Source of the DNA: Adiantum capillus-veneris
Taxonomy: Eukaryota; Streptophyta; Polypodiopsida; Polypodiales; Pteridaceae
Assembly (NCBI GenBank): GCA_014529385.2
Contig: CM043957.1
Coordinates: 89,800,881-89,864,880 of the forward strand
Length of the DNA: 64,000 bases
Reading direction: 5' to 3'
This document shows positions 21,718-32,515 of the stretch, one piece after another (position 1 is the first letter of the stretch; every line of letters starts with the position of its first letter). Below the pieces are notes generated by a model that was given only the letters and a program-made list of their open reading frames with translations, was not told the DNA's origin and did not search any database. Both the position numbers and the translations under genes were made by a program.

Positions 21718-22005
21718 CAGCCATAGCAAGATCCAAACACCAAACTTAATGTATCTAAAAGAATCGATGTAGTTTCATCTTTTCATATTGTGAATGATGG
21801 TTGCAAAAAAATTAAAAAGGTGGCAAGACATTGATACACTATCATTTCAACTTTTCATAATGTGAATGATGGTTGCAACAAAAAAAGTACATTGCAAGAC
21901 ACTATTACATAATCAATCTAAATTTGATGCATAAAACAAATACATTCTATTTATTTCTAGTCATCTGGAAATGATACAAAATATTTTGGTCTTTGGTCCT
22001 TATCT
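21718..22005. other. Short intergenic spacer where the H3 gene would be expected
   Basis: AT-rich with two copies of a TGAATGATGGTTGCAA motif. No histone-fold reading frame on either strand, in contrast to the equivalent place in the H3 transposon. Confidence 0.45.
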
Positions 22006-23130
22006 GAAGGACCCTCTTCCTCATGCCTTGGTCTCTTTGAATGACATGTTTCATCATCAGCACCCGTCGCAAGCACGTTGAGGTCGAGAAATTGGATCTC
22101 CTTAGATGCCTCAACCTGCAGGGCCTCTTCTGTAAGTTGAATGATTGGCTGCTTTTATTTTAGGAAATCATGTTTTCCATATTGTGGCAACTGGTGTGGG
22201 TCTTTGATTCCACAATCTAGACCATATGCAGTATGTGACAAAAAGTAGCGACTGTGCAGGCCATACATGCCAGGTCCTACACCAAAAATTGAGATTGCTG
22301 CTTGCTTGTCTAGCAACATCACCTTGTCTGCGTTCCATTTGATGGCTGCACCTCCTAGATATCTTTGAGAGTGTCTTCAATACAAAAAGAGGGAATTCAG
22401 CCTTGTCCTCAAAGAAGCTGGAATAGAAGCAGAGGAAGTTTGGAGCATTCAAATTCTCCAAGTACTGACCAAGGGAGATTTTCAGCAAATATAGCAAGGT
22501 AGTAGTCCTCTCTCAAGTCAACCAGTTCCAAGTTGTCATTAAGCATTACATAATGATGATCATAGATGGGGACGATAGGGAGCACATTTGTTGGCAAAAC
22601 TCCCTCTGGAAACTAAATACCTTTTCAAACACACAACTCGTCACCAGTGGTTGAACGATGATTGTTCTTGGCCTCCTCTGATGTGTCCCGGTGATCGGTC
22701 AAATTAACATTCAAAAAGAGTATAAACCCAGCATAGTATTCTACAACTCGACACTTTCGATTATGTCAGGACATCTGATGTCATTCCTGCGAGACTGTAG
22801 TGGCAACTTGAGGCTGCTCCTATAGAAAATATATTTCTTTAAACGATCAAAATGATATCCTTCATATGAACATATCGACAACCCTCAAACTCAAATGTGC
22901 CACTGATTGTCTGTTGCTTGTATGTCTGATGAAACTCTGCAAGGAAATGTGATGCAGAAGCCAAAAACTCTTGCAATGAGAAGGCAAGGTTGAAAACAAG
23001 CTTGAATTCTTGCTCCCACTACTGAAGCCCAATTCTATAGAGAAAATGATACATCTTGTCTTTGGGTGCCTCTTTAGAGCAAGGCAGCTCCTACTCTATC
23101 TCAATCTGAAAGGGATCCATTTGTGGAGAG
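22006..23130 (-). pseudogene. Gene B-like remnant
   Basis: The minus strand has several broken frames: a start-like MDPFQIEIE followed by a stop near 23110, a stretch with EGCRYVHMKDIILIV, a block NLELVDLREDYYLAIF (22409-22597), and an acidic C-terminal end (SKRPRHEEEGPSDKDQRP) closing near 22006. Weak similarity and the same position and strand as gene B support homology. Function unknown. Confidence 0.5.
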
Positions 23131-23712
23131 AGGTAAGAAAACTTGGGTTGTTGGTTAGGATAAAGGTAGGAAGGTGCTGGCTAACACTAGGGAGTATGAA
23201 GGGGGGACTGACAGTCCTTCTATATATAGACTCCGCAGGAACTTGACCAGGTCATTACAGCCACCCTTATGATTGCATTAGTAATGGTGCAATGAATGCA
23301 AAAAAAAGACTGAGGCAAGCTCAACCATCCCTATGACACGTGTCCGAGTTGGGTGAGTATTGTAGCTATATAAAGCACCTTGATTGCACACTCCAAAACT
23401 CGCTCACATCTACATAATGCAGGTGTGGAGGACAAGAAGAGAGGAAAGACAAATCTTTCCCAAAAGATGATGGCGAAAATGAAGGAGGTCGAGAAAACAC
23501 TAGCTGAGGCAAAAGCTCTTCGAAAGAAGCTAAAGAGAAGAAAAACAAAGGAAACCAAAAGGAAAAGGTTGGGGAAATCAGCACTACAAAGACTGAGGAC
23601 AAGAAACCACCAAAGATAAAGGAGAAAGAAGAATAATTGTAATGGACAAACAAGATAGTTCATCAATCACCTCTTAGTCTTGTGTAATGGAGTCCTTGAA
23701 GATAATGCAAAT
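23131..23712. other. Interval between the B-like remnant and the copia element
   Basis: Contains a small plus-strand ORF (23380-23619) rich in Lys and Arg with a coiled-coil look (EVEKTLAEAKALRKKLKRRK). It could be a fragment of a gene of the diverged element. No family is recognised. Confidence 0.3.
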
Positions 23713-24034
23713 TGTTGAGATGTCGAGCTCTACACCTTGAGCTGGCATCCACTATGGGTCTTGGCCGCTTACGACATTTACTCACTGGCGCGTTAGGTGA
23801 CCGACACAGAGGATCTCTGCCAGTGATTCTACAGCTGGACTACACTTATAGTGCCAGCCTAGTACGCTTCTAGCGAGTTCACACTTAGTGACCGCATGTA
23901 CATATGTGCTACTTTTTAGCTTTAGCACTTAGTCATTTTGTACTCTCTTTTCTGTAAAAAACAAGAAGAAGCTTTCCATCTCTGTGTGCTTTGTGCTTGT
24001 CTTGTGTATCTCTCTTGCATCCTCTTTCTTTACA
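23713..24034 (+). repeat. Copia 5' LTR
   Basis: Starts TGTTGAGATGTCGAGC, ends TTTCTTTACA; preceded by CAAAT. Confidence 0.97.
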
Positions 24035-24050
24035 TGGTATCAGAGCCTGG
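24035..24050 (+). other. Copia primer-binding site
   Basis: TGGTATCAGAGCCTGG directly after the LTR; matches the 3' end of initiator tRNA-Met. Confidence 0.9.
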
Positions 24051-24286
24051 TGCAGGCAAGAGAGGCTAAGAGAGCAAGAGCATCACAATCCCTTCGTTCG
24101 CAAAAGTTTCTGAATAGATCTCAAAAGTGCAGTACACAGAGATTTACTGTACAAGTACAATGGTTGTATGTATGCTTGATTCTGGACACTCGTTGAGTGT
24201 AGAAAGCGTTACAGGTACCACGATAGCAGGTTCAACAGATTTGCAGGTTTTTGCAGATTGCAACTATTTTGTCTTAGTGCTTTAAG

Positions 24287-25322
24287 ATGTCTGACGGTTT
24301 CAGTCATATTGTTACTGAGAAGCTTGAGAAAAATAACTACCCTGCATGGAAGTTCAGAATAACAAATTTCCTAAAAGGAAAAGGTTATTGGGACTATGTA
24401 GAAGGAGACAATGAAAAGGAACCAGAGATTCCCGAGGCAAATGCTACAGCAGAACAAAGGAAAGCTTTGAGGGATTGGCAACAAGGCCAGAGCAAAGTGA
24501 TGTATTGGCTTTCTATGAGCATCACAGATGGCATGATGGGCTACCTACAGGATGCTGAAACCCCCGCCATTGCATGGAAAAACTTAGGTAGAGTCTTCGA
24601 GGTGAACACCAAGGCCAGGAAGTTTCAACTAAAGCCGGAGCTAAATCAAGAGGAACAACCTCTCCATCAATGATTATGCCTTGAAGATCAAGAGTATCAT
24701 TGAGGCTCTTGGATCTATTAAAGTCTCAGTGGAAGACGATGACATTGTCCGTGCATGCTTGGATGGTCTAGGAGATGAGTATGTACATTTTAGGTCTTCC
24801 ATGAATACAAGAGACGACATCCCCGTGTTCCAAGATTTGATTTCTATGCTTATTCTTGAGGAGAATAACCTTGACACATCTTCTTCTCATGGCAGAAATA
24901 ATTCTGAACGGGCCTTCTATTCTAACTCCAACAGAGGTAGAGGTAGAGGTCGTGGCCGAGGCCCAAGAGGTTGCAGGGGCCAATTTCAAGAAGTTCAATC
25001 AAATCAAAACAATATAGGTGGCAGGGGAAACCAGTCTCAAGGCAGGGGGAGTCAAAGAGGTCGTGGTGCAGGATCAAGCAGGCAGCAACATACTCTAGAT
25101 AGCAGAGAATGTTGGACTTGTGGTGAAAGAGGTCACATGTCACGTGACTGTCCAAAGGGAAAAGCAAGTGGAAAGAGAGAACAGGGCAACTATGCATCTA
25201 CTAGCAGAGATGCAGATGACAGCAAAAACGAGCGCATGTTTGTTATGGAGCATGTAATGAATACAATGACTGCAGCGAATTCCACCCAAGATGATGTTTG
25301 TATGTGGATCAGGTGCCTCTAA
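24287..25322 (+). pseudogene. Copia gag
   Basis: 24287-24673 begins MSDGFSHIVTEKLEKNNYPA, a typical copia gag start (NYPAWKFRI). The frame breaks near 24650-24680 and continues in another frame as 24681-25322, which has a Gly/Arg-rich stretch and a zinc knuckle CWTCGERGHMSRDC at about 25108-25150. Gag forms the particle and binds RNA. One small indel separates the two halves. Confidence 0.9.
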
Positions 25323-28300
25323 TCACATGATGTCTCGTGGAGAGTGGTTTAGAGATATGCGCAAACCAGATGTGTCAGGCTATGTGCAGACAGGAGATGA
25401 CACAGCTCACCCCATTGCTCATGTAGGGGACATACCTCTAAATACGAAGAGTGGAAAATCAAAGTACTTAGCAGATGTACTTCATGTCCCAAACATTACA
25501 AAGAATCTTGTTTCTGTTGGACAAATGGTTGAGCAGGGTTTGCAGGTTCGCTTCAATCCAAATGGCTGTTATGTAGAAGATTTCCAGAATGGCTGTAAGC
25601 TGATCACAGAGGGCAAATGTGTGGGCAGAATGTTTACGCTGAATGTAGACATGCCTGAGGTAAAAGCTGCATTATTTGCACAGGGCACAGGTGTTGTGGC
25701 TGATGTTGACATTTGGCACAAACGCATTGGCCATGTCAATGAGCAGAGATTGCGCAGCATGCAATCAAAACAAATTGTAAAAGGTTTGCCCAAATTCAAG
25801 GTGGATGGTATGCATAAAGTGTGTGCAACATGCCAGTTTGGAAAACAGTCAAAGGGCTCATTTCCACATGAGCACAATGTATGTAAAAAGCCACTTGAGG
25901 TGGTGCACACAGATGTTTGGGGTCCAACCGATACTGCAAGTATACATGGTTGCAGGTATTATGTCTCTTTCATTGATGACCATACAAGGAAAGTATGGGT
26001 CTACTTCATGCGTAACAAAAGTGAAGTGTTTGGTCACTTTCAAGACTTCAAAGTCATGATTGAGAAGGAGACAGATATGCAAATCAAGACATTGAGGTCA
26101 GATGGAGGGGGAGAGTACTTCTCCAATGATTTTTCAGATTTTCTGCAAATGCATGGTATACGCAGGCAGTTTACATGCAGATATACTCCACAACAGAATG
26201 GGGTCGCAGAAAGGAAAAACAGGCACATTGCAGAGGTTGCACGTGCATTGATGAATGAGAAGAACATGCCTCATCATTTCTGGGCTGAAGCCGTAAATAG
26301 AGTTGTGTACATTATGAACAGGATACCTACAGCCGCGGTGCATGATGTAACACCTGAGGAAAAGTTTAGAGGTACAAAGCCTGATTTGGCACACTTAAAA
26401 GTGTTTGGCTGCATAGCTTACGTGCATGTACCAGATGAGTTGCGTAGGAAATTGGATCCTAAAGCAGAGAAATGTATATTTGTGGGATATTTCCTTGAAC
26501 AAAAGGGGTACAGGTGCTACAATCCTACTACACCAGAATTACGAGTGAGCAGAGATGTAGTCTTTGATGAGATGAGTAGCTGGTACAGTAATGCACATGG
26601 CACTATTGGGGCTGATGTAAAAGATGATGTGGTTGTACAAAATGTGAGGCCACAGTCACAGGTTTTGAGTGGACCACAAGAGTCCTCTTCTCATGGCTCT
26701 GTTGTGAAACCATGGAATGGTAGACTACGTACGTAGGTTACTCCACCAACAGGTACAGGGAATGTATCACGAAAAGGAAAGGAAAAGGTTGATGAACCTC
26801 CTTTTATGGCTGATGCATCATCAGGTTTTTCACATGTAGACATGGATTCAGATGGTTCTGAACAAAGTCTTGATGAGGAATTTGGAATTCCGGCTGTCAG
26901 GACACCTGGTGTAAGGAAAGTACAAGAAGATGCTAGAGGGCAAAGGAGTGACCCAGGACCGCGCAGATCTAACAGAGTCAAAAATACAGTTCAGAAATTG
27001 ACTTATGATGGGTATCTAGCGCATCACCAAGCCTACATGGCTAAGGTGATACAGGATGTGGAGCCCACATGTTTTGAGGATGCAGTTGGAAATGTGCATT
27101 GGGATGATGCAATGAATGAAGAGATGGCTGCATTGGAAGCAAATGACACATGGGAGTTGGTGCCATTGCCAAGTGGCAAGAAAGCTATTGGCTATAAATG
27201 GGTGTATAAAACCAAGCATAAGGCTGATGGTAACATTGAGCGTCACAAGGCAAGGCTGGTCGCAAAGGGTTATGCACAGACGTATGGCATAGACTATGAG
27301 GAGACCTTTGCTCCAGTGGCAAAGATGACGACTGTGAGAGCTGTCATAGCAATGGCTGCATCTAGAGGATGGATTATGCATCAAATGGATGTAAAGAATG
27401 TCTTCTTGAATGGTGAGTTTCAAGAGGAAGTGTATATGGATCAGCCACCTGGTTATGTCGATCCAGGTTACCCAGATTATTTATGCAGGCTTCTCAAAGC
27501 TTTGTATGGTTTGAAGCAGGGCTCTAGAGCATAGTATGACAGGATTGCCAAGTATCTTGTCAGTATTGGTTTTAGGAGAGCTCATGCTGATCATTCACTC
27601 TATGTACGTGAGAGTGATGTGGGGATTGTGGTCATTACCATATATGTAGATGACCTTATTATTGTTGGTGACAATGCTATGGAGATTGACCATGTGAAGG
27701 GTCTTCTCAAACAGGAGTTTGAAATGAAAGATTTAGGCGAGTTGCGCTACTCTCTTGGCATTGAGGTGATCAGGACTCCAGAGGGTGTATGGCTATCACA
27801 GAGACAGTATGCTTTGGACATGTTGTCAAAGTATGGTATGGCTGATTGTAAGCCAATTTCTATTCCCTTGGATGTGAATGGAAAGCTGAGTGCAGAGAAG
27901 GGTGATGTTGTTGAGGATGTCAATATGTACAGGAAGATTGTGGGTAGTCTAATCTACTTGACTATCACGAGGCCAGACTTGAGCTACACAGTAGGCTTGG
28001 AGAGTCAGTTCATGTAGCTTCTGAGGAAGCCACATTTGGATGGAGTATGACGCACACTTAGGTATGTGCAAGGGACTCTTGACTACGCATTGTTCTATGC
28101 AGCAGATGCACCATTAGCATTGTATGGGTATACAGATGCAGATTGGGCAGGTAGCATTGTTGATAGGAGATCTACGAGTGGCTTCATGTTCTCTTTTGGG
28201 AGTGTTGCTGTTACTTGGAGCAGCAAAAAGCAGCCTACGGTTGCTTTATCGAGCACAGAGGCCGAGTACAGAGGTGCAGCAGTTGCGGCGTGCAAGGTAG

Positions 28301-28620
28301 CTTGGCTACGCACATTACTTGAGGACTTGGGAGTGTAGGTGGACCAGCAGATTGTCATTCATTGTGACAACCTTAGCAGCATGCAGTTGGCTAGGAACCC
28401 AGTGTTCCATGCTAGGACCAAACACATAGAGGTCCATTACCACTACGTTCGAGAGCGAGTGTTGGCGGGCGAGGTCTACGTCAGCACAGAGGAGCAGATA
28501 GTGGATATCTTTACCAAGTCCCTCGGAGCTGAGAAGCTTCGACGTTTCCGGACTATGCTTGGACTCTGTAACATGCAGAGCTCGAGGGGGAGTGTTGAGA
28601 TGTCGAGCTCTACACCTTGA
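25291..28620 (+). pseudogene. Copia pol (protease, integrase, reverse transcriptase, RNase H)
   Basis: One reading frame runs from 25291 to 28620, broken by stops at 26734-26736, 27532-27534, 28015-28017, 28048-28050 and 28336-28338. Domains in order: protease remnant SGASNHM; integrase HKRIGHVNEQRL zinc part and core YTPQQNGVAERKN; reverse transcriptase [14 protein letters not shown] and IYVDDLII; RNase H YTDADWAGS and SSTEAEYRG. The protease site is reached only after a frame change from gag, and its catalytic Asp reads Gly. The last codons run into the 3' LTR, as is usual for copia. Confidence 0.95.
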
Positions 28621-28914
28621 GCTGGCATCCACTATGGGTCTTGGCCGCTTACGGAATTTACTCACTGGCGCGTTAGGTGACCGACACAGAGGATCTCTGC
28701 CAGTGATTCTACAGCTGGACTACACTTATAGTGCCAGCCTAGTACGCTTCTAGCGAGTTCACACTTAGTGACCGCATTTACATATGTGCTATTTTTCAGC
28801 TTTAGCACTTAGTCATTTTGTACTCTCTTTTCTGTGAAGAAGAAGAAGAAGCTTTCCATCTCTGTGTGCTTTGTGCTTGTCTTATGTATCTCTCTTGCAT
28901 CCTCATTCTTTACA
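28593..28914 (+). repeat. Copia 3' LTR
   Basis: Starts TGTTGAGATGTCGAGC, ends CATTCTTTACA; followed by CAAAT. Confidence 0.97.
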
Positions 28915-29039
28915 CAAATGTCTTCATATCTTGTTCCTTTGTCTCTGCCTCTTTGTTTCTTTTTTTGGTTACTAATTATGAAGGAAGAGCTTTTATCAAA
29001 ATGTTCCGCACCACAATGGGAGTGGGAGGTTTATGTCAC

Positions 29040-29290
29040 ACAAACGTTGATATGCTCGCACTCTGCAGCAACATCCAAATATTGCGCCACGACATGATAG
29101 GGATCTCTCTTCACGATATGGGTGGTCCCCAGCACATTGTGCCGTGACATCCAAATGTCACACCGCAATGCGATAGGGATGCACACCATGATATGGGTGG
29201 TCCCTATCGTATTGTGATGTGATATCCAAATTTCTCTCCACAACGTGATAGGGAGGTGCATCCACGATATGGGTGGTCCCTGGCAGATTA
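29040..29290. repeat. Degenerate ~75-bp tandem repeat
   Basis: Three units share GATAGGGA...CACGATATGGGTGGTCCC followed by a GACATCCAAAT segment (first two units complete, third partial). Confidence 0.8.
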
Positions 29291-29699
29291 TTCCATCATC
29301 CATGTGGAGACATTCAGGATAAAGATGATCCATAATATGATCAATCTTGTGGAGACACGTCCACTAAGATCCATCGATGCATTTGTCATGCCATCGCCAC
29401 GACCACAACCTCGACCTCTACCTCGGAGGTACGAAGCAACACCTCAACCAATGACAGACCAAGCACCTGAACCTGCCTCCCCTCATGTTTCTGGCCACTC
29501 AACCTCTAGTCTTTTTGTGATGCCCAATTTTACCAAGGAAGACGAGGCCACTTCACAATCTTTTTCTCAACCCCAAACCCCTCACCCAACCCCCAGACCA
29601 TCTCCTGAGCCCGAGAGAGCTCCCCTTAATTGTAAACGAGAGCTACCAATCAATGGATTTAATTGGACATTACAATGTACATTATTAAACCCAATGTAA
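29256..29699 (+). CDS. Proline-rich ORF of the diverged element
   Basis: 147-codon frame with a Pro/Arg/Ser-rich middle (PSPRPQPRPLPRRYE). No known domain. The low-complexity composition makes it an uncertain gene; it may be a broken exon of the diverged element. Confidence 0.25.
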   Translation: MHPRYGWSLADYSIIHVETFRIKMIHNMINLVETRPLRSIDAFVMPSPRPQPRPLPRRYEATPQPMTDQAPEPASPHVSGHSTSSLFVMPNFTKEDEATSQSFSQPQTPHPTPRPSPEPERAPLNCKRELPINGFNWTLQCTLLNPM

Positions 29700-30188
29700 A
29701 GACAACTTGAGTCAATTTTGAAAAGATAATTGTTCTTAGACTGTATTTGCAAGAAACAATTCATTTTTGCATGAATATAGATTGCAAGCTTGCTGTCAAT
29801 AGCTTCTTTTGATATTTGCAGTTGAGAGCAATGTGATATACTATGTGAGCTTCCTTCTTCAATCAAGAGTTGCATTCAACTAGAAATAGTCGGTCATCCT
29901 TTATCCCTATGCACAATGTCTTCTTCTCCTTTCATTGAGGTACATGTACGATAGTTAATTGAACAATTAGATTAGACCAATATTTTGTGATGATAACCAG
30001 CAGGGAAATAACTAACGCAACATTAATGTATATATACAAAACATACTACCTTTTATATATTGCACTGGAAAATTTATTTTGGAGGCAGGCTGAGGTAAAC
30101 CTCGTTCTCCAAATCCTCGTGCACTTGTCATAGTGTCACATTGCCTTGAATGCTAAGAACAGTTAGCAGATTAGGTCCACACCATACC
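29700..30188. other. AT-rich interval next to the C-like ORF
   Basis: No ORF of interest; likely the 3' UTR of the minus-strand C-like gene. Confidence 0.35.
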
Positions 30189-30962
30189 TCATGCATTCTC
30201 AAAGGAATTTTTTGGGTCATCACTTAAATCTTGGTCCAGAGCTACCAGATGACCATTCACTCGATGCCACCTTATGTAGTGGAAGGAAGCTATGAAATTT
30301 TGAGGAGCTATCATGCACTTACACACAATAGACTTCTTATTTACCTTGCATAGGATGCCATCAAAATCATGGACATCCCAAGATCCATCCAAAAAATCGA
30401 GGCATTTCTCTGTCTTACAAAGTAGCATAGTTCCAATCTTCCTAATCCGTTCATCATGGAAAAAGTCGATGAACACATGCATGGGCATGAAGATTGAAAC
30501 ACATACCAGCCGACTAACAATATTTGGTCTTAAGCACTTTTGTATTTCTTGATGGAGCTTTATTCTAAAACACTCAGAGGTTTCAAATGAAGTAATTGGC
30601 CACTTTGGACTGTCCTTCAAAGGAATCGGGAGATATTCTAGAGTGCCAAAGCCAAGCGTAGAATGCGGAGCATTATAAAAGCGGTCGAAAAAGAAAACCC
30701 CCCTTTCAGCCAACACTCTTTTGGTGCTAGTGTTATAAACTAGTTCTCCCACAGCTGCATGGAATGCATAAAAAATTCCAATAATGTAATCCACCGGCTG
30801 CCAGTCTTCTTTGTCGGAAAGACAAATATCTGCAACTGGCAGGTTAAACACACAATACACAAGTGAAGAGTAAAATCTATTGTGGATGTAAGAAAACTTA
30901 CAATTTGGTCGGTTTTTTGGAAATCCTATCGGTGTTGTTCGTAGATGCAACTCTGAGTGCAT
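30189..30962 (-). pseudogene. Gene C-like ORF of the diverged copy
   Basis: 257-codon minus-strand frame. Blocks FYAFHAAVGELVY, RGVFFFDRFYNAPHSTLGFG with FGTLEYLPI, FMPMHVFIDFF and GTMLLCKTEKCLDFL align in order with gene C of the H3 transposon (FNAIHADIG, FGTLEPIKV, LPIHCFVHIF, TTMLVCKDAHYEEL). The 5' exon is missing because gypsy-2 LTR begins at 30989. Function unknown. Confidence 0.6.
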
Positions 30963-30988
30963 ATATTTGTGTTCAATGAGAACCTCTT

Positions 30989-31729
30989 TGTAATGGGAAT
31001 GGCCTATGAACTTTCAGAATAGCGGAATTAAGAGAATTAAGGTGAGCATTTTTGTGTGATCACTTTGAGAACATATAAGGTGAAGTTAATTGATGGTAGC
31101 AACATAAACATAGTACTAATTAGCTTGGCATGAACAATAATTTGTAAGAGAGAGAGTATTAGAGAAATGACAATAGTTGAGGACCGGATTTACTTGGAGC
31201 CGTGTCCCCCTTCAAAAGGCGTGTGTATTATAGATTCTCCCATCCACAGAGACTTTGTTACAATACAATCTTTGTGTTCCTTTTGACCTTGGTGATGCTA
31301 TGAAGATGGAAGCTTCATGTATCATGAGTTTAACATAATCTTTGCAAAAAGCATTAACTATCCCAAGCCTCAGTCCCAAGGCGTCAAACACCTTCAAAGG
31401 TGGATAGAGCTAGTGGGGAATGAGGGTAGGGAAGAGGAAGAAGAAACATTTGATAGGAGAAAGAAATAGTTCCTCACTTATTATCACTCTTCTTGCTTAG
31501 CATAGCATAATAGCATAGTAATGAAGATGAAGAAGATGGCAAGCTTAAGCATTGAAGCATGGCTCTTGGTTGGATTTGCATTCCATAGCCAAGAGTGTTG
31601 GTGTAGGCTCTTCACTTCTCTACAAGCTTGGAGAAGGAGATGGAGCTCTTGCATTTTTCACTCCACACAATGAGAGAATGTGTGTGTGTGTGGGAGAGTA
31701 TACCCCCCTCTCATGCTTGGTCCACACCT

Positions 31730-31776
<47 letters not shown>

Positions 31777-32515
31777 TTATTATTTCATTTGGACATGTGT
31801 CCTCTTTTTCTTCTTTGCGAGAAAGAACTTAATTATTTATTTTTATGTATCTAAATTCTCATTGGACCCCTTTAAAACCTATCCAATAGCATTCAAGCAA
31901 ATCATGAGGGCCACATGTAGAGGATCATTTGAACATGTGTCTTTTATGCTTATTAAGTCATTTGGTTGAATTAAATACTTCAAGGACTTAATCATTTGAA
32001 CATGTGTCTTTTATGCTTCTTAAGTCATTTATTTTGAATTGAATACTTCAAGCCTTAGTCATTTAAGCATAAAAATCACCTCAAGATTTGGATAAGGTTC
32101 CCACAACAACTTTACGCGTCTTAGCACCTCATGCTTGGGTACAACTCCCACCTCGAGGTTTTAGTCCTAGCTTGCGTAAAGTCAAAGGACTTTTTAACAG
32201 TAACTTTTGGATGTCTTTAATGACGCTAACCGTAAGGTATTTTAGGCTCCATTAGATGCACATTGCTCTTTGATAGACTACCTCCGTTTGGACCCCTTTT
32301 GAGATGTAATTATCTCTCCTCTTGGTCCTTTGCTGAGGTAAATCTAGAAGCACTTATTGCACATTTCTCTTTGGTAGACCGTCTCCTTTTGGACCCCTAT
32401 GGAGATGCAACCATTTCTCCTTTTGGTCCCCTGTTGAAATAGGTCTAGAAGCACATATATATATCCTAGCTCTTGTTCTCCTTTTATCTTCCCATATTAA
32501 TTGATCAATTTAATA
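30989..32515 (-). repeat. 3' LTR and 3' end of gypsy-2
   Basis: Starts TGTAATGGGAATGGCC; contains a (CT)n tract at 31736-31772. The inner boundary lies between about 32455 and 32515. Confidence 0.75.

Larger units (their letters stand above)
23713..28914 (+). mobile_element. Ty1/copia LTR retrotransposon, full-length but inactive
   Basis: Two 322-bp LTRs (23713-24034, 28593-28914) begin TG and end CA and are flanked by a 5-bp duplication CAAAT (23708-23712, 28915-28919). Primer-binding site TGGTATCAGAGCC follows the left LTR; a purine tract (CTCGAGGGGGAG) precedes the right one. Coding order is gag, protease, integrase, reverse transcriptase, RNase H, as in copia. By eye the LTRs differ at about ten positions. 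Confidence 0.97.
19882..30988. mobile_element. Diverged, decayed relative of the H3 transposon (without histone gene)
   Basis: Contains transposase remnants (20094-21717, plus), a gene B-like remnant (about 22000-23130, minus) and a gene C-like ORF (30189-30962, minus) in the same order and orientation as the H3 transposon. Identity is visible only at protein level, so it belongs to a separate family. No H3-like gene is found between the transposase and B remnants. A copia element is nested at 23713-28914. Both ends abut gypsy LTR sequence (19881 and 30989), so its own termini are not seen. Confidence 0.65.

Noticed and set aside
21718-22005. A degenerate H3 gene in the diverged copy
   Set aside because: No [11 protein letters not shown]-like or other histone block found on either strand in this interval.
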